From: Solimicrobium sp043758755
Lineage (GTDB): Bacteria > Pseudomonadota > Gammaproteobacteria > Burkholderiales > Burkholderiaceae_D
Length of the DNA: 64,000 nt
Assembly (NCBI GenBank): GCA_043758755.1
Contig: JAYVMW010000049.1
Span: 62,001 to 126,000 of the forward strand
Reading direction: 5' to 3'
Numbering within the stretch: position 1 is the stretch's first letter; every line of letters starts with the position of its first letter. The notes below the pieces were generated by a model, which saw only the letters and a program-made list of their open reading frames with translations, had not been told where the DNA came from and did not search any database. The translations under genes were made by a program, and so were the position numbers. Of this stretch, positions 17,566 to 26,436 are shown one piece after another.

Positions 17566-18075
17566 ATGCCCATTCACCGTTTTGCAGAACTGTCCGATCT
17601 ACCGGCCATAGTCAGTATTTATAACTCAACCATCGCATCGCGTCAGGTCACTGCCGACCTGACTGAAATCAGTGTGGAATCGCGGCTGGACTGGTTTCAT
17701 GAACATACGCCGGGGTTTCGTCCGCTTTGGGTACTTGAAACCCCGCCCGAACAGGGTAAAAAGGTGATCGGCTGGATGTCGTTTTCGGATTTCAAGAAAC
17801 GCGCCGCCTATGATGGAACTGTTGAAGTTTCTGTGTATCTGCATCCTGAGGCGCGCGGCCATGGCTGGGGCAGCTATTGCCTCGAACTCGCCGAGTCGTA
17901 CGGCCCACAGATCGGCGTGCATACCCTGCTGGGCTATATCTTTGGACACAACACGCCGAGTCTGCGACTGTTTGAAAAGTTTGATTATCAGCGCTGGGCG
18001 GTCATGCCCAGAATTGCCGTTCTGGACGGCATAGAACGTGACCTGATCATCGTTGGCAAGCGCATTGCCGATTAA
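17566..18075 (+). CDS. GNAT N-acetyltransferase, phosphinothricin/methionine-sulphone type
   Basis: 169 residues. The family start IHRFAELSDLPAIVSIYNSTIASRQVTAD is typical of the PAT subfamily (acetylates phosphinothricin-like or methionine-derivative amino groups). The acetyl-CoA loop is HPEARGHGWGSYCLELA (R/Q-x-x-G-x-G/W type). The end (LIIVGKRIAD) is normal. It follows pilZ by 12 bases and may be co-transcribed, but there is no functional link. The substrate is unproved. Confidence 0.85.
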   Translation: MPIHRFAELSDLPAIVSIYNSTIASRQVTADLTEISVESRLDWFHEHTPGFRPLWVLETPPEQGKKVIGWMSFSDFKKRAAYDGTVEVSVYLHPEARGHGWGSYCLELAESYGPQIGVHTLLGYIFGHNTPSLRLFEKFDYQRWAVMPRIAVLDGIERDLIIVGKRIAD

Positions 18076-18127
18076 TCTCCCTGAATTTTGCACCAACCTG
18101 GCAGCACCCTTTTAGAAAAATCACCCT

Positions 18128-19039
18128 ATGTTAAGTTACCGCCACGCTTTTCACGCCGGCAATCATGCTGATGTACTGAAGCATTTCATTACCATCCAGC
18201 TCATCAATTACATGGGGCAAAAAGAAGCGCCGTACATGTATATCGATACCCACGCCGGAGCCGGACTGTATGCGCTCGATACTGGCTACGCCGCCAAAAA
18301 TGCCGAGTATGAAACCGGCATTGCCAAACTGTGGGAGCGTTCGGATTTGCCCAAGGAAATCAAGGAATATGTCGCCCTGATCAAGACCCTGAATCCGAGC
18401 GGCAAGCTGCGCTATTACCCCGGGTCGCCGTTTTGCGCGGAACCGAAGCTGCGTCTGGATGACCGTTTGCGCCTGTTTGAACTGCATCCCAGTGATGTCA
18501 AGATCCTGCAGGAAAATGTCAAGAAACGCGAAGCACATCAAGCTGAACAGGGGCAAAAGGCGCGCGGCAAACGCATCATGATTATGGCCGGTGACGGTTT
18601 CGAAGGACTCAAGGCGTTGCTGCCTCCCCAGCAGCGCCGCGCACTGGTGTTGATCGATCCGCCGTATGAAGACAAGCGCGATTACAAGCGGGTTAAAGAT
18701 ACCGTGGCAGATGCCTTGCAGCGTTTTCCCAGCGCTATGATTGCGGTTTGGTATCCGGTGCTGCAGCGTCAGGAATCGCGTGAATTCGCCAGAAAATTAT
18801 CCCAGGTGCCTTCTGAGAGTTGGCTCAATGTGACGTTGTCAGTCAGTCAGGCAATGCCGGATGGTTTCGGATTGCACAGCAGTGGCATGTTTATCTTCAA
18901 CCCGCCGTGGGTACTGGAAACCATGCTCAAAGAAGTCATGCCGTACCTGGTCAAGGTACTTGGCAGTGACAGCGAAGCCAAATTTACGATAGAAACCGGG
19001 CAGGGCGGCATTAAACAGGTCAGAAAACCGGCACGTTAA
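18128..19039 (+). CDS. rlmJ: 23S rRNA (adenine-2030-N6)-methyltransferase RlmJ
   Basis: 303 residues with the family signature start MLSYRHAFHAGNHADVLKH. SAM-dependent N6 methylation of A2030 in 23S rRNA. Visible motifs: YIDTHAGAGLY (SAM-binding), YPGSPFCAEPKLRLDDRLRLFELHP, and the catalytic VLIDPPYEDKRDYKRV (DPPY). The length is slightly longer than the E. coli enzyme (280). A small ferritin-like gene follows after 17 bases. Confidence 0.95.
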   Translation: MLSYRHAFHAGNHADVLKHFITIQLINYMGQKEAPYMYIDTHAGAGLYALDTGYAAKNAEYETGIAKLWERSDLPKEIKEYVALIKTLNPSGKLRYYPGSPFCAEPKLRLDDRLRLFELHPSDVKILQENVKKREAHQAEQGQKARGKRIMIMAGDGFEGLKALLPPQQRRALVLIDPPYEDKRDYKRVKDTVADALQRFPSAMIAVWYPVLQRQESREFARKLSQVPSESWLNVTLSVSQAMPDGFGLHSSGMFIFNPPWVLETMLKEVMPYLVKVLGSDSEAKFTIETGQGGIKQVRKPAR

Positions 19040-19056
19040 AAATTGAGGAAGGCATT

Positions 19057-19329
19057 ATGGAAGAATCACAGAACCTGACGGCACCGACCATGGATATGCA
19101 CCGGGCCATTGTGTCGCTGTCGGAAACGCTGCTTGAACTGGACCGCTGCAATCAGCGGCTTGACGCGTGTACCGATACGTCGCTGCTTTCCATTCTTGGG
19201 GCAACCCGGGAAGCTGAGAGGAAAAATATTGCCATGTTTCTGGAATGGATTCGGCGCCATGATCCGAAGCTGGATATGGAATTGCGCAGGGCGTTGTTTA
19301 AAGCTGGGCCGATTGTGGAACAGGATTGA
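19057..19329 (+). CDS. EncFtn-like (encapsulated-ferritin fold) protein lacking ferroxidase ligands
   Basis: 90 residues. From memory of Rhodospirillum rubrum EncFtn, it aligns without gaps over about 70 residues with offset 8: HRAIVS, QRLDACTD (QRVDASTD), then ERKNIAMFLEWIRRHDPK and LFKAGPI (LFTEGPI). Mapping the known metal residues: Glu62 is kept as Glu54 and Glu31 as Glu23, but Glu32 becomes Thr24, Glu34 Leu26, Trp38 Arg30, Tyr39 Cys31 and His65 Asn57. So the fold is probably kept and the di-iron site lost. The C-terminus ends soon after the fold, with no encapsulin-targeting tail, and no encapsulin gene is nearby. Two Cys (31, 38) are unusual. The ribosome site GAGGAAGG lies well placed before the ATG. 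Function unknown. Confidence 0.7.
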   Translation: MEESQNLTAPTMDMHRAIVSLSETLLELDRCNQRLDACTDTSLLSILGATREAERKNIAMFLEWIRRHDPKLDMELRRALFKAGPIVEQD

Positions 19330-19358
19330 GTTTGAGCGTTCTCATGGCTGCGCTTAAA

Positions 19359-20726
19359 TCAAGACGCCGAATTCCCTACCGACGGATCCCTGAACACAAT
19401 CTCAATCACCAACCCATTGCGGTTGATCAGCCGCATGGAAGCCCGATGCTGCTGCACGATCCGGTGCACGATCGCCAGCCCCAGCCCGGCACCATTGGCC
19501 TGTGAGCGTGCCCCATCCACACGGGTAAATGGACGCAGCAGCCGTTCGGTATCTTCTTCCGGAATCCCGGGTCCGCTGTCAGAAAACTGCAGGACTATGC
19601 GTCGCACCTTGTTGCGCTCCTGGATTTTGCACACCAGTGTGATTTCAGCGTAACTCTTGTCTTGTGTTTTTCCGTAGCGTCGCGCATTTTCAATCAGGTT
19701 ATTGATCAGCCGGCTGATTTCAACGAAATTACCGGAAATGATCAGGTTTTCGGCAATGTGATGTTTGATGTGGATATCAGGCAGCCGCTGTGCCGATTGA
19801 ACCACCGACTCCAGCAGTTCGGATAAATTCAGTGTTGAAATGCGCGTGGCATCCATCGGTTTGGCGAAGTCAAGAAACTGGCCGATGATGGCATCCATCT
19901 GCTCAATGTCGGACTGCATGCCGAGCCGGGCGCTGTCGGTCAGGTGCGCCAGTTCGACTTCCAGCTGCAGTCGCGCCAGGGGCGTACGCAGATCATGGGA
20001 TATGCCGGCCAGAATAATGGTGCGGTCTGAATCCAGACGGGCCAGTTCCTGCGCCATCTGATTGAAACTGCGATTGGTTTCTCGAATTTCCGCTATGCCG
20101 GTTTCAGGCAGCGGTCGTAATACCCGACCTTCGGTAATGGCACTGGCGGCTTGTGAAAGGCGTGCCAGAGGCTGGTTGATCAGTCGTGAAATAACCATCG
20201 CAGCCAGAATCGACATGAGTAAAATCAGCGCCGACCAACTGATCCAGCGCCAGTTGGATACCGTGGTGAAGCGGTCCGGCTCGAAAACAATCCAGTAGTC
20301 GTCGTCTTCGATCTGGAAGCTGACCCAGAAACCGTCAATGCCATTGACGCGTCGTGAAAAAATGGTGCCGGCGCCGAGTCTGGCGCGCACGATGCGCTGC
20401 AGTTCCGGCATGTAGACGCTCTCCGGGGGCGGTTCGATTACGTCGGTATCTTCCAGCGCGTAAATGCGCACGCCATCATTGCTGGCCAGATCAAATAGCA
20501 GTTCCTGACGTTTTTCAGATGCAGCATGAATCAGCGCGGCCTTGGTAATCGTTATTACCGACAGCAATTGCGATGCCACCAGTTGCGCATGCGGCTTTTC
20601 TTCGCTGATTTGAAAGGTAAAAAACCAGGTGGCCAAACTCATGAAAATGGCAAACGTCAGAAAGAAAAATGTGCGCCAGAACAGCCCGCTTTTCATCCAG
20701 ACGAATTGTCCTGTTAAAGACGGCAT
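19359..20726 (-). CDS. envZ: Sensor histidine kinase, EnvZ-like
   Basis: 455 residues. Membrane helix at about 19-38, a periplasmic sensor loop (about 40-160), second helix at about 161-183, HAMP (about 183-235), then the kinase core with phosphorylated His244 in AGISHDLRTPLARLQ, N box LINNLIENARRYG, and G boxes FSDSGPGIPEED and GAGLGLAIVHRI. It closely resembles EnvZ/RstB type kinases, with an osmolarity- or envelope-type signal. It starts in a TAATG overlap with the regulator upstream, so the two are translated together. The symbol is given for family resemblance; the actual signal is unknown. Confidence 0.85.
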   Translation of the reverse strand: MPSLTGQFVWMKSGLFWRTFFFLTFAIFMSLATWFFTFQISEEKPHAQLVASQLLSVITITKAALIHAASEKRQELLFDLASNDGVRIYALEDTDVIEPPPESVYMPELQRIVRARLGAGTIFSRRVNGIDGFWVSFQIEDDDYWIVFEPDRFTTVSNWRWISWSALILLMSILAAMVISRLINQPLARLSQAASAITEGRVLRPLPETGIAEIRETNRSFNQMAQELARLDSDRTIILAGISHDLRTPLARLQLEVELAHLTDSARLGMQSDIEQMDAIIGQFLDFAKPMDATRISTLNLSELLESVVQSAQRLPDIHIKHHIAENLIISGNFVEISRLINNLIENARRYGKTQDKSYAEITLVCKIQERNKVRRIVLQFSDSGPGIPEEDTERLLRPFTRVDGARSQANGAGLGLAIVHRIVQQHRASMRLINRNGLVIEIVFRDPSVGNSAS

Positions 20727-21487
20727 TAACGTGGCTGACCTTCAGGAATAAAGACATAGCCCAGACCCCAGACGGTCTGGATATACAGCGGGTTGGCTGG
20801 ATCAGGTTCGATCAGTTTCCTGAGTCTGGAAATCTGCACGTCCAGACTGCGGTCATACACTTCGTATTCCCGGCCGCGCGCGAGTTCCATGAGTTTTTCG
20901 CGTGACAGCGGTTGGCGGGCGTGGCGGGCAAACACTTTCAGGACCGAAAACTCACCGGTAGTGATCGGGATGCTCTCACTGCCTTTTTTCAGAGTGCGGG
21001 TGCCAAGATCCAGCGTGAAACCGCCAAATTCAAAGGTTTGCGGCGTTTCTGACGGTGCACCCGGTGCTTCTTCACTGCCTTTGCGCCGCAGTACGGCGTT
21101 GATGCGGGCCACCAGTTCGCGCGGATTGAACGGTTTGGGCAGGTAATCATCGGCACCCATTTCAAGTCCGATGATGCGGTCGATATCCTCACCTTTGGCT
21201 GTGAGCATGATAATTGGCGTTTTGTCACCGATGCCACGTAACCGCCGGCAGATCGACAGCCCGTCTTCACCGGGTAGCATCAGGTCCAGTACCAGCAGGT
21301 CATAACGCTCGCGCTGCCACAGTTTATTCATGGCCGTGGCATTTTCCGCAGTATAAACATTGAAATTTTGCTCACTTAAATAGCGGCGCAACAGTTCACG
21401 CAAACGCAGGTCATCGTCCACGACCAGGATTTTTGCTTGGTGGGCAGGCTGGGCTGCTGTCGGGCTGGATGTGATGTCAGTAGGCAT
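20726..21487 (-). CDS. ompR: OmpR-family response regulator
   Basis: 253 residues. Receiver domain with acidic pocket Asp24-Asp26, phosphorylation site Asp68 in LLVLDLMLPGEDG, Thr in IIMLTAKG and Lys in DYLPKPFNPREL. C-terminal winged helix-turn-helix with TTGEFSVLKVFARHARQPLSREKLMELARGRE region and RSLDVQISRLRKLIE recognition helix, then YIQTVWGLGYVF. The Lys/Phe pattern of the receiver and the effector are those of OmpR itself. It is first in a two-gene unit with the kinase. Confidence 0.9.
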   Translation of the reverse strand: MPTDITSSPTAAQPAHQAKILVVDDDLRLRELLRRYLSEQNFNVYTAENATAMNKLWQRERYDLLVLDLMLPGEDGLSICRRLRGIGDKTPIIMLTAKGEDIDRIIGLEMGADDYLPKPFNPRELVARINAVLRRKGSEEAPGAPSETPQTFEFGGFTLDLGTRTLKKGSESIPITTGEFSVLKVFARHARQPLSREKLMELARGREYEVYDRSLDVQISRLRKLIEPDPANPLYIQTVWGLGYVFIPEGQPR

Positions 21488-21640
21488 GGATGTCTTGGGT
21501 GAGATTGGACTGCAATGTGAAATTTACTCGTAGATCCACAAATTGTTACATACTTTACGGCATAATTCAGCATTGTTATAAGGTCTGGCACCTACAATCA
21601 CACAATATTTAAAACAAGATCCGATTTTTCCTGATTGAAA

Positions 21641-21946
21641 ATGATGCTCCGATTACGTTTGTCTCTGTGCTTTTTTTTACTCTGCCAGTGCTGCATCAGT
21701 CTGGCAGATGAAGCGCCGGCGGCTGGCGACAAGTCCGTCAGAACCGCCGCACACCGACAGGGAAAATATGCCGGACGCGCCGGCAATTATGCCAGTTTGA
21801 ATAACAATCAAAAACAGAACCTCAGTCAGCAAAACCCGACAGTGGTCGGAGATGCGCAGGAAAGGAAAGCACTTACCAAAGAAGAAAGACGTGCACTGCG
21901 CCGTCAGGTCAATGAATCGGTAAGCAGTTATCCACTCCGCCGCTGA
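21641..21946 (+). CDS. Small secreted basic protein, unknown
   Basis: 101 residues from ATG 21641. A signal peptide (LRLSLCFFLLCQCCISLADEA, cleavage near LAD-EA) is followed by a short polar, Gln/Asn/Arg-rich region (YASLNNNQKQNLSQQNPTVV) and a basic C-terminus (LTKEERRALRRQVNES). The KEERRALRRQV element is common in small periplasmic proteins of Burkholderiales. No family function is known to me. It lies divergent from ompR and convergent with the ABC-F gene. Confidence 0.6.
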   Translation: MMLRLRLSLCFFLLCQCCISLADEAPAAGDKSVRTAAHRQGKYAGRAGNYASLNNNQKQNLSQQNPTVVGDAQERKALTKEERRALRRQVNESVSSYPLRR

Positions 21947-21962
21947 CACTCATAAATCATCT

Positions 21963-23900
21963 TCAGTTTTCAAGCTGTTCGTTCAACTCCAGCCATGCCA
22001 ATTCAGCCGTTTCCAGATTTTTCTGCCCAACCGACTGGGTTGTCAAAAGATCCTTTAGTTCTGCCTTGCGTTTATCATCGTAAATTCCCGCGTCTTCCAG
22101 TTTGCCGGCAATCGATGTCAATTCACGATTAAGCTTGCTGATTTCATCATCCAATCGTTGAATTTTGGTTTCCAGAGCCTTCTTCTGGGTGGGATTCAGG
22201 GTAGATGCCTTGACTTTGGCCGGCACTGGGGTCGGGGCGCTGGTGGTCAATTTTGCTTCGGCAGCCTGTTTTTTTACCGCCTCAATATTGGCCAGTTTAT
22301 TTTGCAGCAACCAGTCCTTGTAGTCATCCAGATCACCGTCAAACGGTTTGAGCTGGCCATCGGCCACAATAATGAACTGATCCGTTGTGGCGCGCAGCAA
22401 ATGCCGGTCATGGGAAACCAGCACGACCGTGCCTTCAAACTGCGCCAGTGCATCGGTCAGCGCTTCGCGGGTTTCCAGATCCAGATGGTTGGTCGGTTCA
22501 TCGAGCAGCAGCAGGTTGGGGCGCTGCCAGACGATCAGAGCCAGTGCCAGCCGGGCTTTTTCACCGCCTGAAAAGGGTTTGATCGGCGAGGTCACCATGG
22601 TGCCGGGAAAATTGAAGCTGCCCAGGAAATTGCGTAATTCCTGCTCGCGCACGTTGGGTGCGATTTTGACCAGATGCCACAGTGGAGATTCGTCATGGCG
22701 CAGCATTTCAACCTGATGCTGGGCGAAGTAGCCGATGGTCAGTCCCTTGCCCAGATGGGCATCCCCGCGGATTGGATTGAGTTCGCCGGCAATGGTTTTG
22801 ATCAGGGTTGATTTGCCCGCGCCATTCACGCCCAACAGGCCAATGCGCTGACCGATCTGCAGCGAAAAATTGATATCGTCGACAATGACTTTGGTCTTGC
22901 TGGGGTCAAATTCGTCCAGAAAATAGCCGGCGCTGACCTCTTCCATGACCAGCAGCGGATTGGGGGCGTTGAGCGGCTCGCGGAATTCGAACGAAAATTC
23001 GGCGGCAGCGCGTAACGGTGCCATCTCATCCATGCGCGCCAGTGCCTTGACGCGACTTTGAGCCTGCTTGGCCTTGCTGGCCTTGGCCTTGAAGCGGTCA
23101 ATAAACGATTGTAAATGGGCCCGTTGCCGGTTCTGCTTTTCGATCATGCCCGCAGCCAGTTCCAGCTGAGCCAGACGCTGACGTTCGAAGCTGGTGTAAT
23201 TGCCGCCGTAGCGTTTCAGTTTGCGCTCATCGATATGCACGATCACATTGACCACGCCATCCAGAAAATCGCGGTCATGGGAAATGATGATCAGGGTGCC
23301 GGCATAACGATTGAGCCATTCTTCCAGCCAGATAATGGCATCCAGATCCAGATGGTTGGTCGGTTCATCGAGCAGCAGCAGGTCGGACTGGCACATCAGT
23401 GCCTGGGCCAGATTCAGGCGCATTCTCCAGCCGCCGGAAAAACTGGCTACTGACTGGGTCATCTGGGCCATGGTAAAACCCAGTCCCAGCAACAGCTGTT
23501 CAGCGCGCGAGACCACCGTATACGCATCGGCATCGGCCAGCGCAATATACACTTCGGCTATCTCGTTGCCGTTGGCGTCGGTGGCTTCCTGGGTTTCCAG
23601 TTCCGCTAACCGGTTTTCCAGTTTGCGCAGGCGGGTATCGCCATCAATGGCATAGTCAAGCGCCGAGCGTTCCAGCGCCGGTGTTTCCTGCGCCACGTAG
23701 GCAACCTGCCACTGGGCCGGAAAATCAAGACTGCCCTGGTCGGAATGGATCTCATTTCTGAGCATGGCAAACAGGCTGGATTTGCCGGCACCGTTGGAGC
23801 CGATCAGACCGATTTTTTCACGCGGATTGAGCGTGAGATCTACACCCTCGAACAAAGGTTTGGTGCCGCGCATGAGGTGTAGCTGTTGAAAACGAATCAT
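21963..23900 (-). CDS. ABC-F family ATPase, YheS-like
   Basis: 645 residues. Two ABC cassettes without membrane segments: Walker A LIGSNGAGKSS and LLGVNGAGKST, signature FSGGWRMRLNLAQAL and FSGGEKARLALALI, Walker B LLLLDEPTNHLDLD in both. Between them lies the ABC-F linker (about 240-300, rich in Arg/Lys/Ala, RFKAKASKAKQAQSRVKAL). The C-terminal coiled coil (about 555-645) is rich in Lys/Asp/Glu. ABC-F proteins bind the ribosomal E site and rescue or tune translation. Length and the C-terminal extension fit YheS (637 in E. coli). It is last in the long minus-strand run. Confidence 0.92.
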   Translation of the reverse strand: MIRFQQLHLMRGTKPLFEGVDLTLNPREKIGLIGSNGAGKSSLFAMLRNEIHSDQGSLDFPAQWQVAYVAQETPALERSALDYAIDGDTRLRKLENRLAELETQEATDANGNEIAEVYIALADADAYTVVSRAEQLLLGLGFTMAQMTQSVASFSGGWRMRLNLAQALMCQSDLLLLDEPTNHLDLDAIIWLEEWLNRYAGTLIIISHDRDFLDGVVNVIVHIDERKLKRYGGNYTSFERQRLAQLELAAGMIEKQNRQRAHLQSFIDRFKAKASKAKQAQSRVKALARMDEMAPLRAAAEFSFEFREPLNAPNPLLVMEEVSAGYFLDEFDPSKTKVIVDDINFSLQIGQRIGLLGVNGAGKSTLIKTIAGELNPIRGDAHLGKGLTIGYFAQHQVEMLRHDESPLWHLVKIAPNVREQELRNFLGSFNFPGTMVTSPIKPFSGGEKARLALALIVWQRPNLLLLDEPTNHLDLETREALTDALAQFEGTVVLVSHDRHLLRATTDQFIIVADGQLKPFDGDLDDYKDWLLQNKLANIEAVKKQAAEAKLTTSAPTPVPAKVKASTLNPTQKKALETKIQRLDDEISKLNRELTSIAGKLEDAGIYDDKRKAELKDLLTTQSVGQKNLETAELAWLELNEQLEN

Positions 23901-23921
23901 TATGGTGTCTGGTAAGGGGGT

Positions 23922-24821
23922 CTAAGTTAATTGGTCGGCTGTGAGCAGAAATACCATGTCGTCACCGGCTGACGTCGTCACCCAGGTGAAGTCAAGCTCA
24001 GGAAACGCCGCTTCGGCATAGGCACGTTCATGACCGATTTCAACGATCAGGATGCCATCTGCAGTCAGATATTTTTTTGCCTGCGAAATAATCGTGCGCA
24101 CCAGATCCATGCCGTCGGGCCCGCCACCGAGCGCAATCTGCGGTTCATGCAGATATTCCTGCGGCAGTGTGCTCATGGACTGGCTGTTGACGTAGGGCGG
24201 ATTGGACACAATGAGCTGATATTTTTTGTGCGGCACGTTTTTGTACAGATCGGATTCAACCAGAGTAATGCGATCCTGCAGTTCGTAAGTGTCGACATTG
24301 ATTTTTGCCACTTCGAGGGCCGCCGATGAAATGTCAGCAGTGACCACATGAGACTGCGGAAACGCATCGGCCAGCATGATCGGCAGGCAGCCTGAACCGG
24401 TACACAATTCCAGAATGTCGGTAATGGCGTCCGGATCGCTGACCCACGGTGACAGGTAGCCTGGAATCAGTTCGGCGATGAACGAACGCGGCACAATCAC
24501 GCGTTCATCCACATAAAACTGGTAAGTGCCCAGCCACGCTTCGTTGGTAATGTAGGCCGCCGGTACCCGGTCGGTGGCGCGCCGCTCGATTACTTTCAGA
24601 ATTTCGGCAATTTCATTCGGGAGCAAATGCGCATCGAGGTACATGTCGAGGTTATCGAGGGGCAGACTGAGGGTATGCAGAATCAGATAGGCGGCTTCAT
24701 CGAGGGCATTGGCAGAACCCTGGCCGAAGACCAGTTTTGCCGCGTTGAAGCGGCTGACCGCATAGCGCAGTACATCGCGCACGGTAGTGAAGGGGTGGGT
24801 GGTTAACATAGGATTTTTCAT
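23922..24821 (-). CDS. prmB: Ribosomal protein L3 N5-glutamine methyltransferase
   Basis: 299 residues from ATG 24821 (MKNPMLTTHPF); the frame begins with a TTG at 24833. It methylates Gln150 of L3. Motifs: ILELCTGSGCLPIMLA (SAM-binding), VVTADISSAALEVAKIN, and the catalytic VSNPPYVNSQSM (NPPY), then EPQIALGGGPDGMDLVR. The N-terminal helical domain (about 1-100) is the substrate domain. It is in the minus-strand run between dapE and the ABC-F gene. Confidence 0.93.
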   Translation of the reverse strand: MKNPMLTTHPFTTVRDVLRYAVSRFNAAKLVFGQGSANALDEAAYLILHTLSLPLDNLDMYLDAHLLPNEIAEILKVIERRATDRVPAAYITNEAWLGTYQFYVDERVIVPRSFIAELIPGYLSPWVSDPDAITDILELCTGSGCLPIMLADAFPQSHVVTADISSAALEVAKINVDTYELQDRITLVESDLYKNVPHKKYQLIVSNPPYVNSQSMSTLPQEYLHEPQIALGGGPDGMDLVRTIISQAKKYLTADGILIVEIGHERAYAEAAFPELDFTWVTTSAGDDMVFLLTADQLT

Positions 24822-24871
24822 AAATTTGAACAAATGACGGGAGCGCCGAGTCAGTGAGAACTGGTCCGGTT

Positions 24872-25999
24872 TTACAACAAAATATTTTCCAGAGTCTTGC
24901 GATAAATATTTTTCAGCGGCTCAATTTCACTCACCGCAATGTGTTCATCAATCTTGTGAATACTCGCATTGATGGGGCCAAACTCAATAACCTGCGGACA
25001 GATCTGCGCAATAAACCGACCGTCCGACGTGCCGCCCGTCGTTGATAATTCTGTGACCAATCCGGTCTCAGACAGAATCGCCGCAGCCAATGCATCGCTT
25101 AACGTGCCCTTGGGGGTCAAAAACGGTTGACCGCCCACAGTCCAGTCCAGATCGTAGTGTAGTTCATGCCGGTCCAGAATGGCGCGCACCCGCTGTTGCA
25201 AACCCGGGGCAGTGCTGGCGGTCGAAAAACGGAAATTGAAATCGACCGTGAGGGTTCCCGGTATGACGTTGGAAGCGCCGGTGCCGGCATGGATATTGGA
25301 AATCTGAAATGAAGTCGGCAGATAATATTCATTGGCCTGGTCCCAGACTTCGCTGGTCAGTTCGGCAATCGCCGGCGCGGCGAGATGGATCGGATTTTTT
25401 GCCAGTTGCGGATAGGCGATATGACCCTGAATGCCGTGGACGACGAGCTTGCCGGTCATCGAACCGCGCCGACCATTTTTGATGGTGTCGCCAAAGTGTT
25501 GGGCTGAGGTGGGCTCGCCGACCAAACAGTAATCCAGCTGTTCGCCGCGCTGCTTCAATAAATTGCATACGACCACCGTGCCATCGACGGCCGGACCTTC
25601 CTCATCGCTGGTAATCAAAAAACCGATCGAGCCTGGATGGTCAGGATGTTGTTGTACAAATTCCTCGGTGGCCACCAGCATGGCGGCAATCGAGCATTTC
25701 ATGTCGGCAGCGCCGCGTCCATACAGCATGCCGTGCCGGATGGTAGGCACAAACGGACTGGAATGCCATTTATCAACCGGGCCGGTAGGCACTACATCGG
25801 TGTGGCCGGCAAAAACCATCAGCGGTTGCGTGGTGCCGCGTTTTGCCCACAGATTGGTGACATTGCCGGACTGGATTGATTCACACTCGAAGCCAAGCGG
25901 CAGCAGGGCGTCTTTGATCAGTTGCTGGCAACCCAGATCGGTTGGGGTAACGGATTCCAGTGCGATTAACTGCTTGGTCAGTTGTAATGTCTTGCTCAT
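24872..25999 (-). CDS. dapE: Succinyl-diaminopimelate desuccinylase
   Basis: 375 residues, the normal length. It hydrolyses N-succinyl-LL-DAP to LL-DAP in lysine and peptidoglycan synthesis. Motifs: MVFAGHTDVVPTGP (metal His/Asp), YGRGAADMKCSIAAM, catalytic FLITSDEEGPAVDGT, LDYCLVGEPTSAQHFGD, LTVDFNFRFST. It starts 56 bases after the ArsC-like gene. dapC and dapD in the same run make three pathway steps together. Confidence 0.97.
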   Translation of the reverse strand: MSKTLQLTKQLIALESVTPTDLGCQQLIKDALLPLGFECESIQSGNVTNLWAKRGTTQPLMVFAGHTDVVPTGPVDKWHSSPFVPTIRHGMLYGRGAADMKCSIAAMLVATEEFVQQHPDHPGSIGFLITSDEEGPAVDGTVVVCNLLKQRGEQLDYCLVGEPTSAQHFGDTIKNGRRGSMTGKLVVHGIQGHIAYPQLAKNPIHLAAPAIAELTSEVWDQANEYYLPTSFQISNIHAGTGASNVIPGTLTVDFNFRFSTASTAPGLQQRVRAILDRHELHYDLDWTVGGQPFLTPKGTLSDALAAAILSETGLVTELSTTGGTSDGRFIAQICPQVIEFGPINASIHKIDEHIAVSEIEPLKNIYRKTLENILL

Positions 26000-26055
26000 A
26001 GTGTTTAAAAAATTCGTTTGAATAAATTGGGTAAATGCGCCGTGCCGCTCTAAAA

Positions 26056-26436
26056 TTATTGAGGGAGGCCGGAAATGTTAAACATGCGCCGGTAATTTTC
26101 TTCAGAAAATCCTGCGATGATTTCTGTCTGGGTTGGGTTCTGTACCACAAGAACCGGTCTTTTGATGACAGAAGGGGACTTGACCATGCATTGAATGGCA
26201 CTGTCGTCATCAACAACCAAAGCCTGTTCGAGTACTGGCAGATTGCGCCAGGTAGTACCTTTACGATTGATTAAACTGCTACTTTCCAGATGCGTCAGCC
26301 AAGAGCAAATCAACTCAGCCGTCACACCGGCCTTCTTGAAATCATGGAACTGAAATTCGACTGCATGTGCACTTAACCAGCTGCGCGCCTTTTTAACCTG
26401 ATCACAATTCGGAATTCCGTACAGAGTCACTTTCAT
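26056..26436 (-). CDS. ArsC/Spx-family thioredoxin-fold protein
   Basis: 126 residues. The start MKVTLYGIPNCDQVKKARSW is that of the YffB/ArsC-like subfamily. Cys11 lies in the position of the arsenate-reductase catalytic Cys, but the family as a whole is of unknown function. The typical middle and end motifs are there: GTTWRNLP, SPSVIKRPVLVVQN. Start ATG 26436 overlaps the stop of the PilU-like gene as TAATG. The relation to lysine synthesis is probably only positional. Confidence 0.88.
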   Translation of the reverse strand: MKVTLYGIPNCDQVKKARSWLSAHAVEFQFHDFKKAGVTAELICSWLTHLESSSLINRKGTTWRNLPVLEQALVVDDDSAIQCMVKSPSVIKRPVLVVQNPTQTEIIAGFSEENYRRMFNISGLPQ

